Shown one piece after another: positions 1 to 5,145 of a stretch of DNA of 5,159 nt (its first letter is position 1; every line of letters begins with the position of its first letter). Origin of the DNA: an uncultured Clostridia bacterium (GTDB lineage Bacteria > Bacillota > Clostridia > Christensenellales > Borkfalkiaceae); contig CAKQKA010000103.1 of the NCBI GenBank assembly GCA_934247855.1, forward strand, positions 1 through 5,159, written 5' to 3'. The notes below the pieces were generated by a model. That model did not search any database. It was not told the origin of the DNA and saw only the letters and a program-made list of their open reading frames with translations. The translations under genes and the position numbers were made by a program.

Positions 1-90
1 TTGCCGAAAGATGTCTAAAAGACGGCTTTAAGGCAACAGATTAGTGCAACCGTAAACGGTTATGCCCGAACGGTCGCTGAAAAGGACTAA
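1..90 (-). pseudogene. Scrambled winged-helix remnant of the Crp/Fnr gene
   Basis: Pieces of the missing DNA-binding domain are scattered over different minus-strand frames here. PFQR, resembling the PF(N/S)RQ start of the helix-turn-helix, lies at 85-74 in one frame. DRSGIT lies in the main frame. ALICCLKA, resembling the ALSREL..LKADG helix and turn, lies at about 48-25 in another frame. After the stop at 30-28, the main frame continues RLLDIFRQ to the window edge, like the GLLDF.. wing. At least two or three indels are needed to restore one frame. This is best read as decay of the 3' end of the regulator gene, or as clustered sequence errors. The alignment is by eye to the general family pattern. 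Confidence 0.55.
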
Positions 91-645
91 AAAGTCGCCT
101 TTTCGGTGGGCTCTAACGCTATCACCACTGGCTAACCGCTGTGCGACGGAAGAAAAGTACGACATGAGTTTTGCTCTGGTAGTACGTTGCCCCATATGCG
201 TCAATTTTTCATTGAAACGCAGGTTCTTCTCGGCAAGGTCACAAAGTAAATTTTTGATAATTCCGTTGTGGCGCGCGCACGCCGAAGGACAAATATTCAA
301 AATGCGTTTTACATTCATAAGCATTACGGTAACGGGCGTTTCAGCTATAACGTTGACGTTCAGTCGGGCGTTCGGCGCGCAGGCGTAGGCGGCGGCAAAC
401 GTTTGCCCCGCGTCGGCTTTGGAAACGATATTGCGGTTTCCCCATATGTCCTCTTGTATAATCAGGATGCTTCCGGACAGAACAATATATAAACAATCCG
501 TAATATCTCCGACGCGCATCAAGAAAGTATCCTTGGGGTAGCTTTTTGTTTTTGTTTCAAGGCATGACAGCATTGCCGTAACCTCTTCTTCGGGAATGCC
601 GCAAAAAAGGGGAGATGAGCAAATTACAGGTAAAAAATTTTCCAT
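28..645 (-). CDS. Crp/Fnr-family regulator with disrupted DNA-binding domain
   Basis: The 205-residue product has the Crp/Fnr layout up to its last 35 or so residues. Residues about 10-120 form the cyclic-nucleotide-binding-type beta-roll sensor (SPLFCGIPEEEV at the start, then GDITDCLYIVLSGSI). Residues about 125-155 are the long dimerisation helix, and RTTRAKLMSYFSS is the usual entry to the winged helix. The expected recognition helix (a DRSALSREL-like motif) is not made: the frame runs into DRSGIT followed by unrelated residues and a stop. Family members are usually 220-235 residues. The ATG at 645 is supported by AGAGG at 650-654, four bases upstream. The gene is divergent from the ferredoxin gene, a common pairing in clostridia; in anaerobes the HcpR-type Crp/Fnr regulators control hcp and a ferredoxin, so a redox or nitric-oxide role is inferred. 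Several cysteines are present, but no clear Fnr Fe-S motif. Family call firm; function doubtful because the DNA-binding part is lost. Confidence 0.85.
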   Translation of the reverse strand: MENFLPVICSSPLFCGIPEEEVTAMLSCLETKTKSYPKDTFLMRVGDITDCLYIVLSGSILIIQEDIWGNRNIVSKADAGQTFAAAYACAPNARLNVNVIAETPVTVMLMNVKRILNICPSACARHNGIIKNLLCDLAEKNLRFNEKLTHMGQRTTRAKLMSYFSSVAQRLASGDSVRAHRKGDFLVLFSDRSGITVYGCTNLLP

Positions 646-657
646 AAAACCTCTTTT

Positions 658-671
658 GTTGAAAAATCAAC
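658..671. promoter_or_regulatory. Probable Crp/Fnr-type operator (5-4-5 inverted repeat)
   Basis: GTTGA and TCAAC are perfect inverted arms around a 4-base AAAA spacer. This is the same 5-4-5 architecture as Fnr sites (TTGAT-N4-ATCAA). The centre, 664.5, lies about 41.5 bases upstream of the inferred ferredoxin start near 706, the class II activator position. On the other strand it sits at about +9 to +22 of the inferred regulator transcript, where binding would repress. The cognate protein is inferred from adjacency only. Confidence 0.6.
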
Positions 672-686
672 CGACTTATTTTTTTT

Positions 687-716
687 ATTATAGTATAATA
701 TAGGCAGCAAAAGCAA
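687..716 (-). promoter_or_regulatory. Promoter of the Crp/Fnr gene
   Basis: Read on the minus strand, TATAAT occupies 692-687 and a weaker TTGCTT occupies 716-711, with an 18-base spacer. The start would fall near 680, about 35 bases before the ATG at 645. The -10 box is separated by one base from the oppositely directed -10 of the ferredoxin gene, so polymerase should not occupy both promoters at once. Confidence 0.45.
694..699 (+). promoter_or_regulatory. -10 box of the ferredoxin promoter, no -35 match
   Basis: A perfect TATAAT lies 28 bases before the ATG at 728, giving an inferred start near 706 and a leader of about 22 bases. The -35 position at 16-18 bases spacing (about 670-677) reads CCGACTT-like and does not match TTGACA. 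A strong -10 without a -35, with an inverted repeat centred near -41.5, suggests an activator-dependent promoter. Confidence 0.6.
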
Positions 717-727
717 CGAGGTACATT

Positions 728-1441
728 ATGAAAAGAAGAATTATTGAAATCGATCAGGAAAAATGTAACGGTTGCGGTGCTTGCGCCGCGGCATGTCACG
801 AGGGTGCTATCGCTATGGTGGACGGAAAAGCGAAGCTTATGCGCGACGATTACTGCGACGGTTTCGGCGATTGTTTGCCGGCTTGCCCCACCGGCGCGAT
901 AACGTTTGTGGAGCGCAAGGCTGCCGCTTACGACGAGCAGGCTGTGCTTGAAAACAAGCAAAAGAAAATGCAGAAAGAGGGTATGAGTATCCACGGCGGT
1001 TGCCCGGGTTCCCGGATGAAAACTCTTCGTCGAGATGAGCAGGTAAGCAGTGAAACTGCGCCCGCCGCCGTGCAGAGTAGGCTTTCTCAATGGCCCGTTC
1101 AGATTAAACTCGTGCCTGTAAATGCGCCATATTTTGACGGCGCAAAACTGCTTATTGCCGCCGACTGCACGGCGTATGCCTATGCGGCTTTTCACGAGAA
1201 GTTTATAAAAGGGCGCATTACGCTGGTAGGTTGCCCCAAACTTGACGGCGCGGACTATTCCGAAAAGCTCACCGAAATTATCCGCAACAATAATATTAAG
1301 AGCGTTACCGTCGTCCGCATGGAAGTTCCTTGCTGCGGAGGGCTTGAACGCGCGGCTAAAACGGCGTTGCAAAACAGCAGAAAATTTATTCCGTGGCAGG
1401 TCGTTACCGTAACTGTGGACGGTAATTTGCGTGAAGATTAA
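728..1441 (+). CDS. 4Fe-4S ferredoxin-domain protein with C-terminal cysteine-rich domain
   Basis: This complete 237-residue cytoplasmic protein probably transfers electrons through Fe-S clusters. The N-terminal dicluster domain (residues about 5-62) has C13, C16, C19 and C23 in a CX2CX2CX3C motif, then C43, C49 and C53 in CDGFGDCLPACPTGAI. The second motif lacks the usual middle cysteine (F46 instead); from memory CDG(L/F)GxC is conserved in this family, so it is not damage here. The C-terminal half has HGGCPGS (C92), WPVQIKLVP, AADCTAYAYAAF (C147), GCPKLD (C169) and VPCCGG (C202, C203), conserved in clostridial relatives often found beside hcp and Crp/Fnr genes. The ATG at 728 follows GAGG at 718-721. 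The gene is divergent from the regulator and is likely controlled from the site at 658-671. A partnership with hydroxylamine reductase (Hcp) is plausible, but no hcp is present in this window. The precise electron partner is unknown. Confidence 0.92.
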   Translation: MKRRIIEIDQEKCNGCGACAAACHEGAIAMVDGKAKLMRDDYCDGFGDCLPACPTGAITFVERKAAAYDEQAVLENKQKKMQKEGMSIHGGCPGSRMKTLRRDEQVSSETAPAAVQSRLSQWPVQIKLVPVNAPYFDGAKLLIAADCTAYAYAAFHEKFIKGRITLVGCPKLDGADYSEKLTEIIRNNNIKSVTVVRMEVPCCGGLERAAKTALQNSRKFIPWQVVTVTVDGNLRED

Positions 1442-1478
1442 CCTGATGCGTTGCGGCTATAAATTAAAAAACTTTAAT

Positions 1479-1487
1479 TGCTATAAT
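1479..1487 (+). promoter_or_regulatory. Extended -10 promoter-like site in the intergenic region
   Basis: TGCTATAAT is a perfect extended -10 (TGnTATAAT). A perfect 7-base A/T inverted repeat (arms 1462-1468 and 1473-1479, loop AAAC) lies directly upstream in place of a -35. GCTATAA occurs three times nearby (1456, 1480, 1524). Transcription would start near 1494 and meet terminator-like hairpins by 1567 or 1624, suggesting a short RNA. This rests on sequence pattern only. Confidence 0.35.
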
Positions 1488-1540
1488 TCGGCATGTGATT
1501 AGGCGATCCGTGCAAAATAGCCCGCTATAAGTCGATTATC

Positions 1541-1567
1541 GAGTATTTCATAAAGAAACTCTTTTTT
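1541..1567 (+). terminator. Rho-independent terminator candidate
   Basis: GAG (1541-1543) pairs with CTC (1559-1561). After a two-base bulge, TTTC (1546-1549) pairs with GAAA (1555-1558) around an ATAAA loop, and six T follow at 1562-1567. The stem is short and AT-rich. It lies about 100 bases past the ferredoxin stop and is the first terminator-like structure after it. Confidence 0.4.
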
Positions 1568-1600
1568 CGGCACAGAATAAAAATGCCGCTTTTCGGGATT

Positions 1601-1624
1601 AGAACGAAGGGCGGTTCTTTTTTT
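1601..1624 (+). terminator. Second terminator-like hairpin with seven-T tract
   Basis: AGAAC (1601-1605) pairs with GTTCT (1614-1618) around an 8-base loop, and the T-run extends through 1624. An upstream CGGCA/TGCCG pairing (1568-1572 with 1584-1588) could form a preceding hairpin. The 5-base-pair stem makes this weak as a terminator alone, but position and T-tract fit the 3' end of a short transcript. Confidence 0.35.
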
Positions 1625-1707
1625 GAACTAGATTTTTTATTCGTAAAAAACTTTTGTTCTACCGATAAATTTAATGAGCATAAAAGCGTTATAAAGTTAA
1701 CTTTTTG

Positions 1708-1734
1708 TTGACATAGCGAAAAATATTGTATAAC
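1708..1734 (+). promoter_or_regulatory. Probable promoter of the GH94 gene
   Basis: A perfect TTGACA at 1708-1713 is followed by TATAAC at 1729-1734 with a short 15-base spacer; TAACAT at 1731-1736 would give 17 bases but matches less well. The start would be near 1741, giving a leader of about 70 bases. The placement downstream of the terminator-like hairpins suggests independent transcription of the phosphorylase gene. Confidence 0.55.
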
Positions 1735-1771
1735 ATTAAATGCGTGGCAGATTTAAAGCAAGTCGCGATTA

Positions 1772-1781
1772 GTATGCATAC
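1772..1781. promoter_or_regulatory. Palindrome GTATGCATAC in the GH94 leader, possible operator
   Basis: A perfect 10-base palindrome lies about 31-41 bases downstream of the inferred transcript start. Two more bases pair on each side after one mismatch, giving a 16-base imperfect palindrome at 1769-1784. The position suits a repressor roadblock, as is common for sugar-utilisation genes, but the centre is GC rather than the CG typical of LacI-family sites, so the regulator is unknown. Confidence 0.3.
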
Positions 1782-1810
1782 GAAAGATTTTTGATAAAAG
1801 GTAAATATTT

Positions 1811-4165
1811 ATGAGTGGAAATTACGGAAAATTCAGCAAAAAGTCAGGCGGATACAGAATAGAAAAGCTACCCGACGCGGGAAACTACGAATACATATAT
1901 AAAAATGACGAGATTTTGGTTAAAGTCGATCAGTACGGTATAGTTACCGCACAGATCAATCCGCCCGTCGGCGAAGCTGTTTTTAAGCGTGAAGAACGCG
2001 AAGTCGGTTCGCCGGTCAAAGTATATTTTTCGGACGGCGAAAACGTATTCAACAACTTTGACGTGCTCCGTGCGGACAAGCTGACGATTGACTTTTTACC
2101 CGAAAAATCGACCTATAGGCTGACTTTTGGTAAAACCGAAGTGGTGACGGAGCTGTTTGCAACCGAAAAAGACAAGCGGTTTGTAATGAACTTTACCGTT
2201 AAAAATCTCAGTGAAAAAGTGAAAGAATACTCGGTTTTAGAGTGTGCTTTTCCGTATCTTAACGAGCTTTTGATGGCTCCGTGGGATAAACCCGAATGGT
2301 ATACAAGAACCGAATATTTAAAAGATAAAAACGCATTTTTGACTACCAAATACAGCGTTGCAGGCAAAAAGGAAGAAAGAAGATATCTGACTGTTGTTTC
2401 AAACAACGATGCGGATAGCCGTGAACTGAGTCTTGAACGCCTTATATCTGCAACCAGAAATTTCAGCGTTATACCCGAAAAAATCGGCGGAATAACCGAA
2501 GATAGGCTTTATGCGTTCAAACAGTGCGTTTCAACGCTTAAATCGGTCAATCTCAAAGGCGGCGAAAGTTATTCGTTCACGCAGGTGTTTGCCGTGACCG
2601 ACGACGATGAAAAAATTGCGGAAAGTATAGAAAATTCCAAAAAATATTTCGATTTGCAGGCGCAAAAAACCGAAGAAGAAAAACTCGCTGAAAAATATGC
2701 CGTATTATTCTCGGTAAGGACGGTAAAAACGGGCGATAACGATTTTGACAGTTTCGTAAACGGGTTTTTACCGCTCGAAATGTATTGGGTGTCGTCGCTC
2801 GATCGCGGTTGGCCCACCGGTATGCGTGGCGTAAGAGACGCGGCAAACGATTTCGAAGGCATGCTTTGTTACGACAAGCAAATGTGCAAAGGCGTAATCG
2901 AAAATATTTTCTCCAGGCAGCGTAGCGACGGGTGGTATCCTCGTCAGGTTCCGTTCGGCAACGGCATGAAATTCGATTTAAGAGAGTTTGTCGATTCGGC
3001 GTGCTTTTTCACAGAATACGTTTACGACTATCTTGCATATACGGGCAATTATTCTATTTTAGAAAATAAGTACGGTTATTACGATAACGAAACGCAGGAA
3101 AGCGGCTTAACACACCTTAAAAAGGGTATGGATTACCTTTTATCAAACGACTCTTTGGGGATTCATGGGCTTGTAAAAATGCGCGGCGGCGACTGGCTCG
3201 ACTGTCTAAGCGGTGTCGGTAAGAAGGGCAAAGGCGAAAGCGTAATGGTGTCTTGTCAACTTGTAATGTGCCTTGAATATCTGGTTGAAATATTGAACAA
3301 GCTCGGACAGACTAAAGATGTCGAAAAATACGAAAAGTCGGGCTATAGGTTGAAAAACGCAATAAACAAGGCTGCGTTTAACGGCAGATTTTATAATGCC
3401 GTATATACCGATAACGATACTTGGCTGTTTTCGGAAAAGGACGAGGACGGAGAAGAAAGGGTGTACGTTCCAACCAACGCATATGCCGTTATAAGCGGCG
3501 TAGCGGACGATAGGGCAGATTCGATATTCTCGGAAATAGCCGCTTTGAAAACCTCGGACGGTTACAAATTGTTTTCTAAGCCGCTCGGCGGAAAGTTTAT
3601 AGACGGAATAGGCAAAATGGGCACGGGCGACTTCCAGCCGTACTTTGCCGAAAACGGAAGCGTTTACAATCATGGCTCGCAATGCTTTTTAATAAGAGCG
3701 CTTGCAAAAGCGGGAAGATACGAAGAAATATCCGACGTATTAGGTTACGCTTTGCCGCTTTATGCCGATAAACATGCGCCCGAAAAAACTTGCTCCGCGC
3801 CTTATGCGATTACGAACTGTTATCATTTAGTGCCGTCGTTTTATGGCAGAGCGGGTTTCTCGTTCTTAACCGGCAGCGTTGCGATGATAGAGCGAGCTGT
3901 CTATTCATGGGTGTTCGGTCTTAACTTCGCGCTGGATAATATCGTCATAACGCCATGCGTGCCGAAAGAATATGCAAATGCGGAAATAACCACGCCGTTT
4001 AACGGTCATAGAATAACGATTGAATATACAGGTTACGGCGCGAAAATCGAGTCGGCGGCGATAAACGGTAAAACTTTGAGCGTATCTGGCGACGGACGTT
4101 CGGTTTTGATAGACAAAACATTATTCGCTGGCGATTTGACGGTGAACGTTGTACTAAAAAAATAA
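1811..4165 (+). CDS. GH94-type glycoside phosphorylase (cellobiose/chitobiose phosphorylase-like)
   Basis: This complete 784-residue protein has no signal peptide and is expected in the cytoplasm. GH94 enzymes split beta-linked disaccharides or oligosaccharides with phosphate, releasing an alpha-sugar-1-phosphate and saving ATP. Visible domains are an N-terminal beta-sandwich (about 10-275), a helical linker (about 280-315), an (alpha/alpha)6 barrel (about 316-715) and a C-terminal beta cap. Family landmarks are R342-D343 with D347 (RDAAND), SDGWYPRQVP, D461-W462-L463-D464 then GKGES, E614-NGSVYNH-H621, and SFLTGS with T687-G688. By family knowledge D464 corresponds to the general acid of the WND motif, and H621 and T687-G688 to phosphate contacts. 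The usual Asn in WND is Leu here, which may reflect a different substrate. The length matches the family (about 790-820). The ATG follows AAAAGG at 1796-1801, 9 bases upstream. No transporter or sugar kinase lies nearby, so the sugar cannot be named; GH94 is well supported, with related phosphorylase families less likely. Confidence 0.92.
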   Translation: MSGNYGKFSKKSGGYRIEKLPDAGNYEYIYKNDEILVKVDQYGIVTAQINPPVGEAVFKREEREVGSPVKVYFSDGENVFNNFDVLRADKLTIDFLPEKSTYRLTFGKTEVVTELFATEKDKRFVMNFTVKNLSEKVKEYSVLECAFPYLNELLMAPWDKPEWYTRTEYLKDKNAFLTTKYSVAGKKEERRYLTVVSNNDADSRELSLERLISATRNFSVIPEKIGGITEDRLYAFKQCVSTLKSVNLKGGESYSFTQVFAVTDDDEKIAESIENSKKYFDLQAQKTEEEKLAEKYAVLFSVRTVKTGDNDFDSFVNGFLPLEMYWVSSLDRGWPTGMRGVRDAANDFEGMLCYDKQMCKGVIENIFSRQRSDGWYPRQVPFGNGMKFDLREFVDSACFFTEYVYDYLAYTGNYSILENKYGYYDNETQESGLTHLKKGMDYLLSNDSLGIHGLVKMRGGDWLDCLSGVGKKGKGESVMVSCQLVMCLEYLVEILNKLGQTKDVEKYEKSGYRLKNAINKAAFNGRFYNAVYTDNDTWLFSEKDEDGEERVYVPTNAYAVISGVADDRADSIFSEIAALKTSDGYKLFSKPLGGKFIDGIGKMGTGDFQPYFAENGSVYNHGSQCFLIRALAKAGRYEEISDVLGYALPLYADKHAPEKTCSAPYAITNCYHLVPSFYGRAGFSFLTGSVAMIERAVYSWVFGLNFALDNIVITPCVPKEYANAEITTPFNGHRITIEYTGYGAKIESAAINGKTLSVSGDGRSVLIDKTLFAGDLTVNVVLKK

Positions 4166-4293
4166 GGAAAGAAGTATTCGGTTTTACCCGATAACTTTAA
4201 ACTATTCAAATGCTTATCATAAATCAAACTTTGAAGAATTGCTCGCTAAGTGTGCGTCGCATGCCAAATCGCTTAAACGACCGCTTGTATAAA

Positions 4294-4312
4294 TACCCAT
4301 ATAAATGGGGTA
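4294..4312. repeat. Hairpin between convergent genes
   Basis: TACCCAT (4294-4300) pairs with ATGGGGTA (4305-4312) around ATAA, with one bulged G, giving a 7-base-pair stem. It lies between the convergent GH94 and lipoprotein genes, where a two-way terminator is expected. Neither strand has a good T-tract after it, so termination is not shown. The rest of 4166-4360 holds no gene with a credible start and ribosome binding site. Confidence 0.3.
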
Positions 4313-4360
4313 CATTTGCATACGGGGTGCAGGCAAAAGCCGAATAAGGCGTAAACGAGG

Positions 4361-4813
4361 TCAATCTTTTTCAAAATACACCATTGTGATAATGGTTATC
4401 GCTCCGTATCCGAAGGCTGAAGCGACACCGCTTCCCGAGGTTGTTGCGGGTACTGCCATCAATGTGCCGTCATCCAAAAAACCGAGCACAAAATAAGGCG
4501 TCCAGGCTTTCGGATGGTAGGAATTTACCTGATAGCCTTTTTCCATTATGCATATAAGCTCGGCGTAGTTATCTTTTGTGGAAGATTTCCATGTTCCGGT
4601 GAATCTGTACCCGTTTCTCGTGAGGGTAAATGTGTTGTCGTTTTCAATATCCAGCGTAAAACTGATACTTTGGTCATCTGTTTGGCTGTCCGAGTAAATG
4701 GAGTGATAACTACCGATGAACTTACTTACCTGACTTGACTGAGTATTGCAGGCGCAAAGTCCAAGCAAAAAAACGATTATCAGGGCAGCGGAGAGAATGC
4801 GATTTTTTTTCAT
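4361..4813 (-). CDS. Small putative lipoprotein of unknown function
   Basis: The 150-residue product starts with a lipoprotein signal: K2-K3-N4-R5, a hydrophobic stretch (about 6-19), and the lipobox LCAC with C22 as the predicted lipidated cysteine (the Cys at -2 is unusual). The mature part (23-150) is polar and predicted mostly beta-strand. FIGSY (32-36) and FTGTW (71-75) recall the G-x-Y/W turns of small lipocalin-like or beta-barrel folds. A Gly/Ser/Ala-rich run (about 122-137) and a hydrophobic strand ending MVYFEKD close the protein. It should be anchored on the outer face of the cytoplasmic membrane. The ATG at 4813 is supported by GAGG (complement of 4822-4825), 8 bases upstream. It converges on the GH94 gene and is probably transcribed alone; no clear promoter was found. 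I do not recognise the family beyond lipoprotein. Confidence 0.85.
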   Translation of the reverse strand: MKKNRILSAALIIVFLLGLCACNTQSSQVSKFIGSYHSIYSDSQTDDQSISFTLDIENDNTFTLTRNGYRFTGTWKSSTKDNYAELICIMEKGYQVNSYHPKAWTPYFVLGFLDDGTLMAVPATTSGSGVASAFGYGAITIITMVYFEKD

Positions 4814-4846
4814 AATATATTCCTCTTTTTATATGATTTGTGTATT

Positions 4847-4880
4847 CGGTCGATTTGCGTATGCGGCAAACAATCGAACG
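4847..4880. promoter_or_regulatory. Hairpin upstream of the lipoprotein gene
   Basis: TCGATT (4850-4855) pairs perfectly with AATCGA (4872-4877). Inside, TGC (4856-4858) pairs with GCA (4866-4868), and outside, CG pairs with CG past one mismatch: 11 pairs in all, with a 3-base bulge and a 7-base loop. It lies 34-67 bases before the lipoprotein ATG. It could be a leader RNA structure or an operator; no known riboswitch motif is recognised. Confidence 0.35.
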
Positions 4881-4928
4881 GGTGTTTTTGATAATATTTC
4901 AAATGTGAATTTCGTGTATATAAGTTTT

Positions 4929-4949
4929 AACTTTGAAAAGCTCAAAGTT
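4929..4949. repeat. Perfect 8-base-pair inverted repeat
   Basis: AACTTTGA (4929-4936) and TCAAAGTT (4942-4949) are exact inverted arms around AAAGC. It lies 29 bases beyond the end of the minus-strand coding fragment and about 115 bases upstream of the lipoprotein start. The minus strand continues AAAAC after the stem rather than a T-tract, so a standard terminator is not supported; a protein-binding site or a non-canonical terminator are alternatives. No gene is seen in 4814-4977. Confidence 0.4.
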
Positions 4950-4977
4950 GATAATGCACTTACTGCGTATTTTTATC

Positions 4978-5145
4978 TTATTTATAGCGGTGCAAAAATG
5001 CTACGCCTGTAATTCCAAAATAATCGTTAGAAAAGAATAATACGAACTCTGTTTTTGTTTCAGGGTTCGCATAATTCACTAATGGCGGAGCGTTAGTAAC
5101 GTAAATCGAATATTCTGCCTTATAACCTCGATTATGCGATACTTT
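4978..5145 (-). pseudogene. Coding-like 3' fragment without a start codon
   Basis: From the in-frame stop at 5148-5146 to the TAA at 4980-4978 the minus strand is open for 55 codons. The product is protein-like, with YSIYVTNAPPLVNYANP and ending TEFVLFFSNDYFGITG then VAFLHRYK. There is no ATG and no GTG/TTG before codon 23, so it cannot start normally unless at that GTG, which would discard coding-like sequence. In the next frame DEFMKSIA precedes a stop at 5134-5132, so a frameshift within 5120-5150, or a separate upstream gene ending there, are both possible. Best read as the damaged end of a gene extending past the window. No family is recognised, and chance openness in AT-rich DNA is not excluded. 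Confidence 0.35.

Noticed and set aside
761..890. Missing cysteine in the second 4Fe-4S motif as a novel loss
   Set aside because: From memory, CDG(L/F)GxC followed by CP is the usual form in this clostridial ferredoxin family, so the gap is a family trait.
557..1372. Minus-strand open frame of 271 codons
   Set aside because: It lies antisense to the ferredoxin gene and also overlaps the start of the regulator gene. The ferredoxin frame has clear conserved motifs and a ribosome binding site; this one has neither.
1442..1810. T-box or other known riboswitch upstream of the GH94 gene
   Set aside because: The AGGGCGG segment near 1609-1614 hinted at a T-box, but the conserved T-box sequence and stem order are absent and no other riboswitch core was recognised. 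The GH94 promoter also lies downstream of this region.
3206..3682. Minus-strand open frame of 158 codons
   Set aside because: It is antisense inside the GH94 gene, which carries the family motifs; no ribosome binding site or recognisable domain.
4178..4191. TCGG/CCGA hairpin just after the GH94 stop as a terminator
   Set aside because: The stem is only four pairs and no T-tract follows.
4305..4496. Plus-strand open frame of 63 codons
   Set aside because: It overlaps the lipoprotein gene antisense; low-complexity basic start and no Shine-Dalgarno sequence.
4746..5012. Plus-strand open frame of 88 codons
   Set aside because: Its first part is antisense to the lipoprotein signal peptide and leader, its end overlaps the minus-strand fragment, and it has no ribosome binding site.
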